From the NCBI RefSeq assembly GCF_040807025.1, contig NC_090952.1, forward strand, positions 3,302,001 to 3,366,000: a stretch of 64,000 nt of DNA, given 5' to 3'. How positions within the stretch are numbered: the first letter of the stretch is position 1; the number at the start of each line of letters is the position of its first letter. Below the pieces are notes generated by a model. That model saw only the letters and a program-made list of their open reading frames with translations. It made no database searches and was not told the DNA's origin. Positions 13,041-23,642 of the stretch are shown here, in pieces. This stretch comes from Struthio camelus (lineage: Eukaryota; Chordata; Aves; Struthioniformes; Struthionidae). The position numbers and the translations under genes are program-made.

Positions 13041-13158
13041 AGGGTACAGTCAGACAAGTGTTTGCAACCACATTTGGTTATTACCTTTCCCAACCGACAT
13101 GCTGAACCTGGATGTATCGGTCCTGCTGCACATTCCAGAAAAAATGGAAAAAAGTCCG
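13041..13158 (+). repeat. Direct duplication, copy 1
   Basis: About 118 bases starting AGGGTACAGTCAGACAAGTG and ending near a CCAGAAAAAATGG block. A second copy lies about 600 bases downstream at 13649-13757 in the same orientation. By eye the two are roughly 80-85 % identical, apart from an approximately 10-base gap. No known transposon family is recognised and neither copy carries terminal repeats, so a local segmental duplication is as likely as two insertions of an unknown repeat. Confidence 0.85.
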
Positions 13159-13648
13159 AGTTAAATCGTGATGCAATGTGTTACTCTGCCTTTGCCAAAG
13201 TGTAGTACCTTTGGCTGAGAGGCAGGAAGTTAGAACTGAGGAGCAGTAGCATGTTAAACCTGCTATTGTCGTCGTAACTTCTTTTCTGGACACGTCCTGG
13301 AGCAAAACAACACAGACATATGTTTAATTTTAAGCAGGTGATTAAATGCACCTGTCCTGAGTGCCCGCTTAATTGCTTTGCTACACTTCACTCATAGTGG
13401 CTCTTCAAATAACTGCACGCTAAGCCTGTCAAAGCATGTAGTGCAGCAGCTGCAGGACTGCGCTGGGAGCCCGCGAGCTGCCGTGCTCACAGGACCTGGG
13501 ATGGTGCTCTGGAGTTAACGCTGTGGCTTGTTTCATTATGCCCATCTCCACAAGGCACACATCAAATTTGTTACATCCTCAGTGTGCGGGAGGCTTATTG
13601 GGTATCTATACAGGCAGGGAGAAAAACACCACTGACATCAACTTACAT

Positions 13649-13757
13649 AGGGTACAATCAGACGAGTGTTTGCAGCCACATTTGCTCATTATCTTTCCCC
13701 ATTGACATGCTATATCTGTGCTGCTGCCTGTTCCAGAAAAAAATGGGAAAAAGTCTG
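13649..13757 (+). repeat. Direct duplication, copy 2
   Basis: Second copy of the 13041-13158 unit. It starts AGGGTACAATCAGACGAGTG and lacks about ten bases of the GGATGTATCG region of copy 1. It shares TTCCAGAAAAA and the following A-rich block. The ~490 bases between the copies show no obvious similarity to either. Confidence 0.85.
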
Positions 13758-16700
13758 GCTACTGTACTACTTTGGACGACAGAAACGTTGTCTAGAAAGG
13801 CTGTACCCAGGTAGGCCAGGGCAGCTTGGCGTGAAGAGGGGTGGCAGGGCCTGGCGTGGTTCCCCAGAAGGCAGGGGGCAGGCAGGGGCAGACAGATAAT
13901 GGGGGATGCCAGGCTGGAGCAGCACCCTCATCCCCTCTGGCTGCCATCTGTCTGTCTTCCCTGTGGATGTGATTTGCAACGATGTCGAGGAAGACTTCCA
14001 TGCACAACTGCCCGGTGGTGAAAATGGTGAAAAACCTTTGTCTAAATTTCTGAGGCAACTTGGACTACTCCCGCATCACTTTTGCAAAGCCAAGTAGTTT
14101 ATCGCAACATTTCTTGAAGGGCAAGGCAACATGGCCCAAGACTGTCCCGCTAAAACGGACCTACTTCTTACATTTGAACCTCTCTGTCACCTGCAAGTGC
14201 CTCGCTCCTACTGCTAACTTCTCTTCCTGAACCTGGGAGGGCACTACCGCCTTGAACAAGTGCCAGCCTGCCCAGGAAAGCATCCTTGAGAAGGTGTCTG
14301 CAGTGGAGGAAACGCTGCAAACTAGAAATAGCTCTCCCTGAGCCCCATCCCTAACCTTTTATTAAAACGGGTAGATTTTCCTGCTGGCAACATTTTCATT
14401 GTAGGAGCTTTTTGATGCCTGGGGAACGAGCTCATGAGCAGTCCTACAGCGAAGATATCCTTGCAAGATAAGAGCGCAAGATGGGAGGCAGATCAGGGAC
14501 AGGAGAGAACACAGGCAGCTGGGTCAGATTAAAGGTGTCTGATGATAACCTTTCAAAACAGAGATATTCATATCAGAGGGTACTTCTGGAAGGCCAATGA
14601 TGTCATCTTCCTTGTGCATCTTTGTACATGCCTTTGCTTCCCCCTTCATATCTGCTCCTGGTTTTATTGCCAGTTTAAAATAAAAATATAATCCGTTTAC
14701 AATCCTCCCTTACGGCCATTAAACGCTAGTCTGAGAAAGGCTATTATCTCCGCTTGGGTGGTGGAGAATTCAGAGCCATGTAACGGTTTAACTCCTCCAT
14801 GACCGTGTGCATAAAGAGAGTTTCTCACTTCTGAAGGCTGGAAGGAAGGAGTGGAAGGGAGCTGACATGCACCAGGTTTTACTGAGTTTCCATGTTGCCA
14901 AGAGCTGTGAGGTCCCAGCTTATGACTGGGGAGCCTGGGACTACTGCAGCTCTATTTAATTATAACAAACACGGGAGTCAGCCTTTTTCTAGTCCCTCTC
15001 ACTACAGGGCCTGGTATTTTCCAAAACACTCATTAATTCTCCACAGGAGGCAGGGAATCTGTGTTACCCTGGTTTTGCCACTGGGTCACAGGGAGAGAGA
15101 TGATGCTCTCTTTTAGGAGTCCATAGCCCCTAAACTGTAGCAATGAGTCCTCCCTTGCAGCAAGACTGGTTGTTGAACCTGCGGGCTGCTGGGACAAACC
15201 AGGGTCACCTGCCCCAAGTCAGGCTACCCTCATGCTTGGGAAAGGGCCATCGGGGGCTGCTTCTCCAGCAGACGGATGCAGCATTTCCTGAGAGGCCCCC
15301 CATGCCCAGGCCTTGACAAACCGCTTAGTGCATGTGGCAGAGCAGCCAGCTGCACGGGGGCGGTGGAGATCTGTCCTTTCCCCTCTTCCAGGCTTTGTGG
15401 CCCCAGGCAGGGAGTTCCCGCTGCCACCCAATGTGGAGGGGCTGCAAATCTGCAGTGCCCTCAGGATGGTTGTCATGGACCTGAAGACGGCTGCTTACCT
15501 CCCTGCACATCACCCAGCCACGGGAGTTGCAGGGAGGTTTTATGCCTTTGAGTCCAAGAAAGAGGCAAAGAGGAAGACTTCATTTCACCAGGCACAGCTC
15601 CAGCTGTAAAGCCAGTGCTGCTAAAGGGAGCAGAGAAGAGTAAGGAGCCCAGCCCATGAGAGGGCTTTACACTAAGACAGCAAGGTGGGCTGCAGACCTT
15701 GAGCCTCAGCTCTGCCCATGTCCTGTGTGGCTTGGGGCAAGGAGCAAAACCTTGTGGGATTCACCTTGGAAACGGCAATAACTGTCCTGTGCCCCCCCAT
15801 GCTCAGGGAAAGGTCTGGGACAGGGCAATCCCCTATTCTGCTATGTGCAGAAACCCAGTTCAGCAAGGTTTCTGCTAGAAATTCAACATTTCTGCTCCAT
15901 GGGAAATGCAAACATTTCTATTTGTTCAAAATTGGAAAGAAAAGTTGAAATTTTGAACTTTCCTGCTAATGAAAATTCTGCTGCACAACCAAAATGGGGC
16001 CATCCCTCATTTCACAAGAGCGTTTCCATGAAATACTTCAATTTCACTGAGTCAGCATCGGGGGAAAAAAAACTGATCTATGGTGACTTTCTGGACCAGC
16101 TTTGAATCCACAGGTTTCAGATGAACTCAGCTGATGCCATGCTTGCCAAGGCTTTTGTCTGCGTGAAAAGCAAAAGGTCCAGCTTTCTTGTTGTCTCCTG
16201 AGTCTGAAGGGCCTTCCCCATACGTGTGTCCCAGTCTGTCTGAATGAAATGGCAGTAAGATCACCATATTTTTTTCACTGGACAATTCCTGGTCATTTTT
16301 ATTTGGGCCATGTTTACTAGGTTTTTAAATTATTCTGTCTCAACTAGCTGATGGCATTTGTTACATATCATGCAATGTTCTTGATAATTAATTAGTATTT
16401 AATTAATTAAGGGATAATGACATTCAGTTAAGGGATGCCTGTGGAACACTGTCACAGGGTAATTAATGGCTTCCTGCTGCTCAAGCAAAAGCTGAGACAT
16501 TTGTGGAAAAAAATACAGAGGAGAAGCTGAGATGTTTATTCCCTTGGCAGGAGCTAGTGTTGTGTCCCAGCGATCTCTAATTCTCCTGCACCATCACTGA
16601 GATGGGGAGAGAGCTCATGGCTCAGGACAAGATGTGTTACATGACCCTGCATCGGTTGGGCACCTGTTCACATGCTTTCCACTAGCAGCGAACATGATAT

Positions 16701-17039
16701 GTAATCACCAGCAAAGAGGATAACTGGGATGTTCAGACTGACTGAGGACACTGAGCTCCTAGACAGCCAGATTTGTGGTCGCACTAGCTTCAAGTGATGG
16801 AAGTGAACTGGATTCAGATCGGCAGCCTGAATTGTGCTAGGTATTGTGGCCTTCACCATCCATTTTGGAGAGCCAGATGTGTCAACACTGCATTGCAGCC
16901 TGAAAGCCCAGGGAGGATATCAGTATCTCTTTAAAAGCAAAAGCCAGAACACTTACCAAGAATAATCATTCCTAATTTGATGCAGACTTCAAACACCTTA
17001 TGAAGTATGCCTATGCTTTGGACGCTATTGCACAAATAG

Positions 17040-17130
17040 TGTGAACCTGGTATTTCCAGAATCATACAGCAGGTCAATGGCAGAAATAAGACCTGGTTTC
17101 CAGACTCCTTGTCCAGGGTTCTGCTTAGGC
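17040..17130 (+). repeat. MIR-like ancient SINE fragment
   Basis: The order TCATACAGCAGGTCAATGGC, then AGACCTGGTTTCCAGACTCC, then GTCCAG matches the layout of the MIR core and 3' part (…CACAGC-GGTCAGTGGCAGAGC…CCAGGTCTCCTGACTCC…). MIR/CORE-SINE fossils are known in all amniotes. The copy is diverged and short, and the call is from remembered pattern only. Confidence 0.5.
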
Positions 17131-17801
17131 TGAGTCTAACTTCCTAACTGGCTAGACTGGCTTCTGTTATGTTGAAGGAACCTGGTGTATTTCAGGTTTA
17201 AATATCTCAAGCACCTCTGGTAGGACTCAGACTCATTGAATTCCTCTGATCTACGCTAGTACAGCACCCTGCACAAGGGGGTCTGGCCCATGTCAAGGAC
17301 TTGCTCATGCTACCACAGAGCAGAGAGATAAACAAAGAAGGGTGGTAATAATGTCTTCTGCTAACACTTCTAGCCTTCCTCACTTTCTCAGACATCATTT
17401 CCACTGTGCCATTCCTTTGGGAATTAGATTATTTCTGGGCAGAATGGGACTTCAGGGATAGTATGGACCTAAGAGGGAGGTAGGAGCCCCTCCAGGCTGG
17501 GCTGTGGGCTGCCTCTTCTGTTGCCAGAGGCCGTCTGCAGTGAGATGCAGTGGGTGGTCTCTGGGTACTAAACCCCATACCTCTTCAGTAGCAGGCTTCC
17601 TCTTTCAGAGCTCTGATAGAGATAAATAAGTAAATACAAACCCCTCAGAGGAGCTGTGCTTCAAAGCTCCTGGTTTCCTCCTGCAACAAAGCAAACCCAG
17701 CTGTGCCTTTCCAGGCAGCTTTTCCAAGAGGCTGAGCAGCAGCTATTAATGATGCAGAAGACTCCACTTCCCCCACCCCCATACACTTCATGCGCCCCTC
17801 G

Positions 17802-17819
17802 CACACACACACACACACA
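17802..17819 (+). repeat. (CA)9 microsatellite
   Basis: Nine uninterrupted CA dinucleotides following a C-rich stretch. An ordinary vertebrate microsatellite. Confidence 0.97.
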
Positions 17820-19224
17820 AACTGTATTTCAGTGTGGATATTTGTGTGGCCTACGTCAGAATATGATTTTCATTCCTGTTCCCAACAGAATCAAGAGAGG
17901 GAGTTATTACAGCCTAGGGAAGAACCACAGATAAATTACAACACATAATAGTTAAGGCGATGCTGCTGCGAACATTTAACTTTTTTATTTAGCAATGAGC
18001 CTAGACCCAGAAGTCCACATTGGAGTAATTCTGATGTTAGTTTGGGGCTCAAGCTTCTAGCTTCCCAGCGTGTAACTGATGGAGTAAAAAGCATCCTGAC
18101 CACCACTCAGCCCTGGTGCGCATGCGTCTGTCTATCCATCAGCCTGTAGAAGCCTTGGTCCAGCCTGTATCTCCTGTAGGCTAACACGTAGGCTTGAGGA
18201 TATAGAGAGGATCAAGATTGGTGGCTGGAGCGCACAATGCTCCGGATAGGCAGTCCAGCCAAGCTGCATTATTCTGAGAGATGTGATGTGAAAATTACCA
18301 AAGACTGTGGTGCTTTTGTTCCCTGGCAGTTTGCAATAGGTTTTCCCTAAAAAGCTCTAAGCCATTTTTGTTCCAAATTCACACTTCCAGCTGAGAACTG
18401 CAAAATAATTAAGGAAAAAAAATGCAAATTATCCTTTCATAGTTTGATTGCTGCTGCCACCTCTGAAGGAATTACTTGCTGGATCTATTGGTTTAGTCCA
18501 AGAATTTGATGATACCATTAATAATTAACTGTTCCTTTACACTCATTCCTTAAATGCGTTGGATATTAGTTATTTTGGGGCAGTCCTGTATAATCACTTT
18601 TTTCCCTCCTAATTCCTTTTCATATTTCAGCTTTACTTGGGTAGAATTAGTATGATAAGCACATTTCAGAAAGCTGTACTTGGAAGTTGTCTCAGTTCCT
18701 ACAGCAGACTTAAATTATAACAGATTCCTTCCAAGTGCATGTCAGTGAGTGGCAGCTTTCCCAGGGAAAAGGCGATGATGTTGAGCTGAATATCACACCA
18801 GTGACCTTTAGTCTTAGGGCTCTTATTCAACAAGATAAAGATGCAAGGAGACTTCTGGGTGGAGGAAGGTGAAGGAAACTTTCCACTCTGAAGTTAGAGG
18901 CTGGGACCATTTAAGCGTTTCTTTGTCATTTCATCAATGTGTGCATATGTGTGTTTTTCAGTACGTGTGCGTACCTGAAGCCACTGATCTTGCGAAGCTC
19001 CTCAGGATTTGTGTAACTGCGCTGATGAACTCCCTGTTTTTCTCCAAATGAAAAATGTCATTAATTCCAACAGGGTTACTCTTTTGAGCCTCATTGTTTC
19101 ACTGAATCTTGACCTAATAGTGAGCTGTGTTTAACTGTACTCTGCTTTGTTGTTATTCGCTGTTAAGTTCGTTATTCTCATGCCACAGATTGGCACAGTG
19201 ACGGTGGATGGGGTGTGCGTGGTG

Positions 19225-19285
19225 GGGTATATACAGTTTCCTGAGGCCTTTGAGATGGAAGGTGCTGTGGAAATGTAAGTTCTAA
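19225..19285 (+). repeat. Possible L2/MIR 3'-tail fragment
   Basis: The sequence CCTTTGAGATGGAAGGTGCT followed by GTGGAAATGTAAGT resembles the shared 3' tail of L2 and CORE-SINEs (…CTTTGAGATCCT…AAAGGCGCTATATAAATGTAAG…). About 60 bases only. The resemblance could be chance. Confidence 0.35.
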
Positions 19286-21465
19286 TTACAGCTCCAGTAA
19301 GCTCTAGTTTCCAATTAATTGCAGATTAGGTTAAAAATAGAGTCAGTTATGTAAAATATAACTAGAAAGTCCTGGACTACTTGGTACACAATATCCGGAA
19401 CAATGCTCCTACTGATGGTTAATTAAGTATGAAAATGTTTCAAGTATGATTTTTGGAAGTGCACACAGATCAAAATGAATCCCAGTAGACAAGGCCAGTT
19501 CTCCTTCTATGACCCTCTCTTAATGCCTACTTCCATCTTAATGCAAGGCTGACTTTTATATCCTGCTCCAGCTTTCAGGAAAGAACTCCCCAAATTTCCA
19601 ATTTTTCTGCCGTAAGCAGAAAATTCACCTATCAGTTCATGATCACTACTCACACGTATTTAAAGCCTGGAGGTCCCAAAATGCTTTACAACCCACCATG
19701 CAGTTCCACTGAAAGGTAAATCCCACCTCTGGGATTGAAGACCCAGCGTTTTTACCCAGTGGCTCAAGCAGTGCTGATGTTTCTTCATTATTATTTACCA
19801 GGCAGGTTTTCTCTTGTGCCACAGCCTTACAAACCACTCAAGAATTCTTTTCTAAAGGTCATTTGAGTTAGCTGGGGCCCAGTTTAACAGCAGTTCATTT
19901 ATCTTTTTTTGTGAGCGCAGAACTGGCTTGTGCTAAGAGGGGCAAATGCTTTCACTGCTTGGCATTTACAATCAGAGCAGCTACCTATGATGGATGTGAT
20001 CAGAGCAACTTAAAAGAGAGAGAAGGACCTCCAAGGGCTTCTACCAAGCACAAGCTACCCATTTTCTTCTCCAAATCAGTCTAGCCTTGCCACCAAAGAA
20101 CCAGTTTTGGGGCAGTGCTGGCACTTCTTGTATCCGGAGGCGGATCAAAATGCATGGAAGAGACTGGGCTGGCGGGGGTCTGTCTAAGCTAGCATAGACC
20201 TTTGGGTGGGGGAAGCGCTGGTCACCACTTAGAGAAGTCTTAGGAAATGGAGGAAATAAGAGAGACTGGTGCAGGGCCACCTTTCATAGCCGAATCAGGT
20301 GGCACAGTCATTTACCCCAGCAAAGGGTCCTCCCTGCCCTGTCCTTTGTCTCTGGAGATTCGGTATGGGGCTGTGGTGAGTACCAGCAAACACACGACGA
20401 GGCGACAGCATGGGCTCCCAGGGTGGCAGCCTTCCCCACAGACTGCAGAAAGGACATCCCCACAGTCCTTTACTTTCCGGCTTGGGCAGGAGAAAGCAAT
20501 AGCAGGGCCCTGAACTGTCTAGAGGGATTGTTTAAAAGCTGGTCCTAGCACCGGCACTGTCTTTAGTAGCTCGGTCTATTCCTTCCAGCCTCCAGTACAA
20601 CCATGGGCATGCTCCAGATCTAACACACTCTGATTCAATCCCTTCTGGCAGCTTTTTTGCTCTTATAAGCAAGTGTGTCCATCTGTCTCCCAGGAACTGA
20701 AAGGGCCATGCAGGGGACTTGGGAAGATGTGGTTTTCCCCTTTATTGAGGCTTTTACTGACTACCAACTTTGCTTCAAAAAGAACATTGCCCCAGTGTTA
20801 TCTTGCATTGCTCTGGCTGTCCAAGTTCCTGTAAACACTTTTGTAGTATGGCTGCTTATAAAAGGAAAAAGAATGTAGATCTGACCTCCCATGTCTGCTT
20901 CCCTGACAGGCCAAGCAGTTACTCACTCCTGACAAAGCTTCACCAAGGCAAAAACTTGGCAAGCTTCTCATGTGGTTGTTTTTGTTTAATCTGAAAAAAA
21001 GAAGCCAAAATTCTTCTGTGTATTTCATCAGGGTGGGAGGGTTGATCACTTGTTGTATTTTTTCTTTCTTATTCTTCATCTGTGGAGCTATTTGAAGATC
21101 ACAGTCAGCATGAGCATGAGCACGATTTCTCTGGGACATGCAGAGATTTGCCTGAATCATCCCAAGAGCCATACCAAGGACTGTGTATGAGGAAAGTTGC
21201 TATCCACAGAGCTACCACCGTCCCCCAAATTTCTCTGATCTGCTACGAAGACAAGACTGGTGCTGGAGGTGGTGGGATGCAGGATGTGAGGGACTATCTA
21301 ATGGGACTCCTTAGAGGGGGGGACTCTGAAAAAGCCCCAGCTCCCAACCCTCCCTGTGAACCCATGGAAGAGATCAATGAGGGTAACAGTGCAGATTTGC
21401 ACTCTACTACTCACCTTTTTAGCCCCCTAGGGATCTTGAACTCCACTATTTCTGGTTGCTAGAGC

Positions 21466-21830
21466 AAAAGCTGCCATTGAATACCACATCCCCAACTAGT
21501 TCTTTGCTGGTGACCAGCAGATCCAGCAGTACGTTACTCCAGTTGGTCCATCCAGTGCCTGTTTCAAGAAGTTATCCCTGAAGCACTCCAGAAATCTCCT
21601 GGACTGCTTGCTCCCCTAACTCTGTTGCCATTCCAGCAGGTATCAGGGTGGTTAAAGTCTCCCATGAGATCCAGGTCTGTGACTCAGAGACTTCCTTAAG
21701 TTGTTTAAAGAAGGCTTTGTCCACTGCCTCACCCTGTTGGGGTGGTCTGTAACACTCTTCCACTTCAGTTTCACTCATTGGCCTCTCTTCTGATCTTGAC
21801 TCCAAGCTTTCATCCATGCTGTCCCCTATC
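21466..21830 (-). mobile_element. Old CR1-type LINE fragment, endonuclease domain
   Basis: On the minus strand this reads as the C-terminal part of the apurinic-endonuclease domain of a CR1-clade LINE: CYRPPQQGEAVDKAFFKQL and KEVSESQ, then after a one-base frame change GDFNHPDTCW, the catalytic Gly-Asp-Phe-Asn strand. It continues as the residues that normally read SRRFLEC..DNFL and PTR..ALLDL. The piece lacks ORF1, RT and the 3' tail and has frameshifts. The higher divergence suggests an older subfamily than the copies at 2.5 and 33 kb. Confidence 0.85.
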
Positions 21831-22724
21831 CCATTAGAGGAGCCTCATACACCCAAGCTAGTCCTTCACAGAGGGCAGTCCCCTCACTCCTCGTCTTCCT
21901 TGCCTGTCTTTCCTGAAGACCTTGATCTATCAACTCCTTGTTTGCTGCCCTCTGACTGCCTCTGCATAGTCACAGAAGTTGGAGACCTACTTTACTAACA
22001 AAACGAAAGAAAAAAGGGACCATGCTAAGAACAAGGGCCTTGGCCAACTGCAAAAGCTGTGAGATGCTCACAGCAAGAATCACTGCGATCCCCTGCTACC
22101 TCATGCCCTGCATTGCCTCTCTACTTCATTCAGTTAGCACTCAACAACCTTTCCCCCCTTCTTACACTAGTGGCATGAGTCTCACACCTGCAGTGAGACA
22201 CACAGTGTCACTCACACAAGTTGTGCTCTCATTTTCTTTCCAAGGTTGCGTTCCTTTGACAGCCAACAGTACCTGTCATGTAGGAAAGGTCACAGGCAGG
22301 AGAAATGGAGCATGGGAAACAAAGTGTAGCCAGGGAGCCAGGGATGTACAAGAGGAGGAATGTGAACCAACTCATCCACAGCTTCCCAGAGGAAGCACCC
22401 TCTCACTGGCACCAGCATTTCTGCCATAGGCCCAGATGATGAACTTGCTGAACACTTGAACATAGGTTCAAGTGTTTGTGTGAAAAAAAAAGAAAAAAAT
22501 CAGCAGGACATCATGACTTCTCACAAAAAAAGAAAAAAAAGGAAAAAAAAATGCCAGCTTTCTACTTGCTAATATTACAGATGGAGAAATTTTGGCCAGA
22601 ACACAGAGGTGTTAGATATGCAACTTCCATTAATGTCAAGAAAACTGTATGTCTAAATCACTTGTGCAGTTTTGAACAACTAAGTTCAAACACCTATACC
22701 AAAGAGATGAGGAGACTAGAATTC
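21831..22724. other. Non-coding spacer downstream of minus-strand gene
   Basis: No recognised gene. A-rich runs at 22483-22552 (several A7-A9 tracts broken by G) form a degenerate (A)nG repeat. It lies just past the predicted poly(A) site of the minus-strand gene. Confidence 0.55.
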
Positions 22725-23133
22725 ATTTTTTATATCAACTATATTTTATTTTTTGAAATGCCTGTCAAATTCATTCTCATGACTGTGGAAAATTCTGCTG
22801 GATGGTAGGTTTGGCCCTGAAGATTCATCCTGGGCTCCTTCCTTTTCCTAATCCCTCCATCTTTGTTTAAGCCACTTAATATATCATGCTTCCCCCCCAT
22901 CTTCCCCATTGCCATGGTAAGAAGCATGCTGCCACGGCTATAGGCCTGTGACCCTTCCGACTGTTGGATGCACTGAATGAGTTACCTGCACACACTCTTC
23001 ATTTCAGAAGGCGTGGGATAGCCTCTGTCACTCACCGCCCAGGGGACTTCAGGGGAAAGACTCAGATTACCACCCTCGCCCCAGTGGGAGGCCACCCTCC
23101 CCTCAGTGGAGGCCTCAGTCCCAACCTGTCGTC
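22725..23133 (-). other. Predicted 3' untranslated region
   Basis: This stretch follows the TGA of the terminal coding exon and runs to just beyond an AATAAA at 22745-22750 (read on the minus strand). It has no long open frame in continuation of the coding frame and becomes AT-rich towards the signal, as is usual. The true cleavage site is not determined. Confidence 0.5.
22745..22750 (-). terminator. Candidate poly(A) signal AATAAA
   Basis: A canonical AATAAA hexamer on the minus strand, about 385 bases downstream of the stop codon of the terminal exon, inside an A/T-rich context. No other canonical hexamer was noticed between it and the stop. Confidence 0.5.
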
Positions 23134-23642
23134 TCACAGATGGTATTTTTTCAGCAGCTCACTTTGCCACTGCCGCTTCTTGTTGGGAAAGGCAGCGGGG
23201 ATTTTGATCTTCCGGAAGTCCTCGATGCACTTCCCCAGCTCAGATGCCAGTGCCTTCCTCTCCTCACTCATGGCTGCTGCCTCGGGTCCACCCTCGACCC
23301 CATTCTCCTTGACGTTCGAATTGTCGCTGTTACTCCTCTGCCCCATCTGCTTCACCTCCTCCAGCTTCTTAAAGGACTTGGAGAAATCCAGGGTTTGGGG
23401 GCAGGGTGGGCATTCCTCAGGGGCCTCCGGCCATGGCAAGGAGTCTGTGGGGCTGGGATCTTCCCCCTCCGACTGGGGATCTGTGCTTGGGAGTTTCTCA
23501 CCCATGGTCAGAGCTGGGCCAGGCTCACATCGGCTGCTTTTGTCAATGGTTGCAAAGTTGTACCCACTGCTCAGGCCAGCTGAGTCCTGTTTTGTCTCTT
23601 GGCATTGCTTTGGCTCCTCAGGGTCTTCTGGGGAGCTGTTGA
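23134..23642 (-). CDS. Terminal coding exon of an unrecognised protein (168 codons + stop)
   Basis: The exon starts after a strong acceptor on the minus strand (GATTTTCTTTCTCCAG, then TCAACAGC) and begins in phase 1. It stays open for 168 codons and ends in TGA. The first ~115 residues are rich in Ser, Pro, Glu and Asp (for example SSPEDPEEPKQ and SEGEDPSPTDSLPWPEAPEE) and are probably disordered. A middle block, QTLDFSKSFKKLEEVKQMG, is more regular. The last ~45 residues look conserved in character: an amphipathic helix (EERKALASELGKCIEDFRKI) followed by a basic end, KIPAAFPNKKRQWQSELLKK and YHL. No signal peptide, membrane segment or zinc-binding motif is seen. I do not recognise the family. 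It is probably a cytosolic or cytoskeleton/adaptor-like protein, which is inference from composition only. The antisense strand also holds a 244-codon open frame over 22964-23698, which I treat as its shadow because it lacks splice logic and family features. Confidence 0.78.

Larger units (their letters stand above)
13759..21465. other. Non-coding stretch with scattered old repeats
   Basis: No exon was supported. It contains a (CA)9 microsatellite at 17802-17819, a MIR-like SINE near 17040-17130 and possible SINE/L2 tail fragments near 19230-19285 and 19655-19805. TAATTA-rich AT tracts lie near 16380-16412 and 18500-18560. Open frames at 15219-15609 overlap on both strands and show no recognisable domain. 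Probably intergenic, downstream of the minus-strand gene. Confidence 0.5.
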
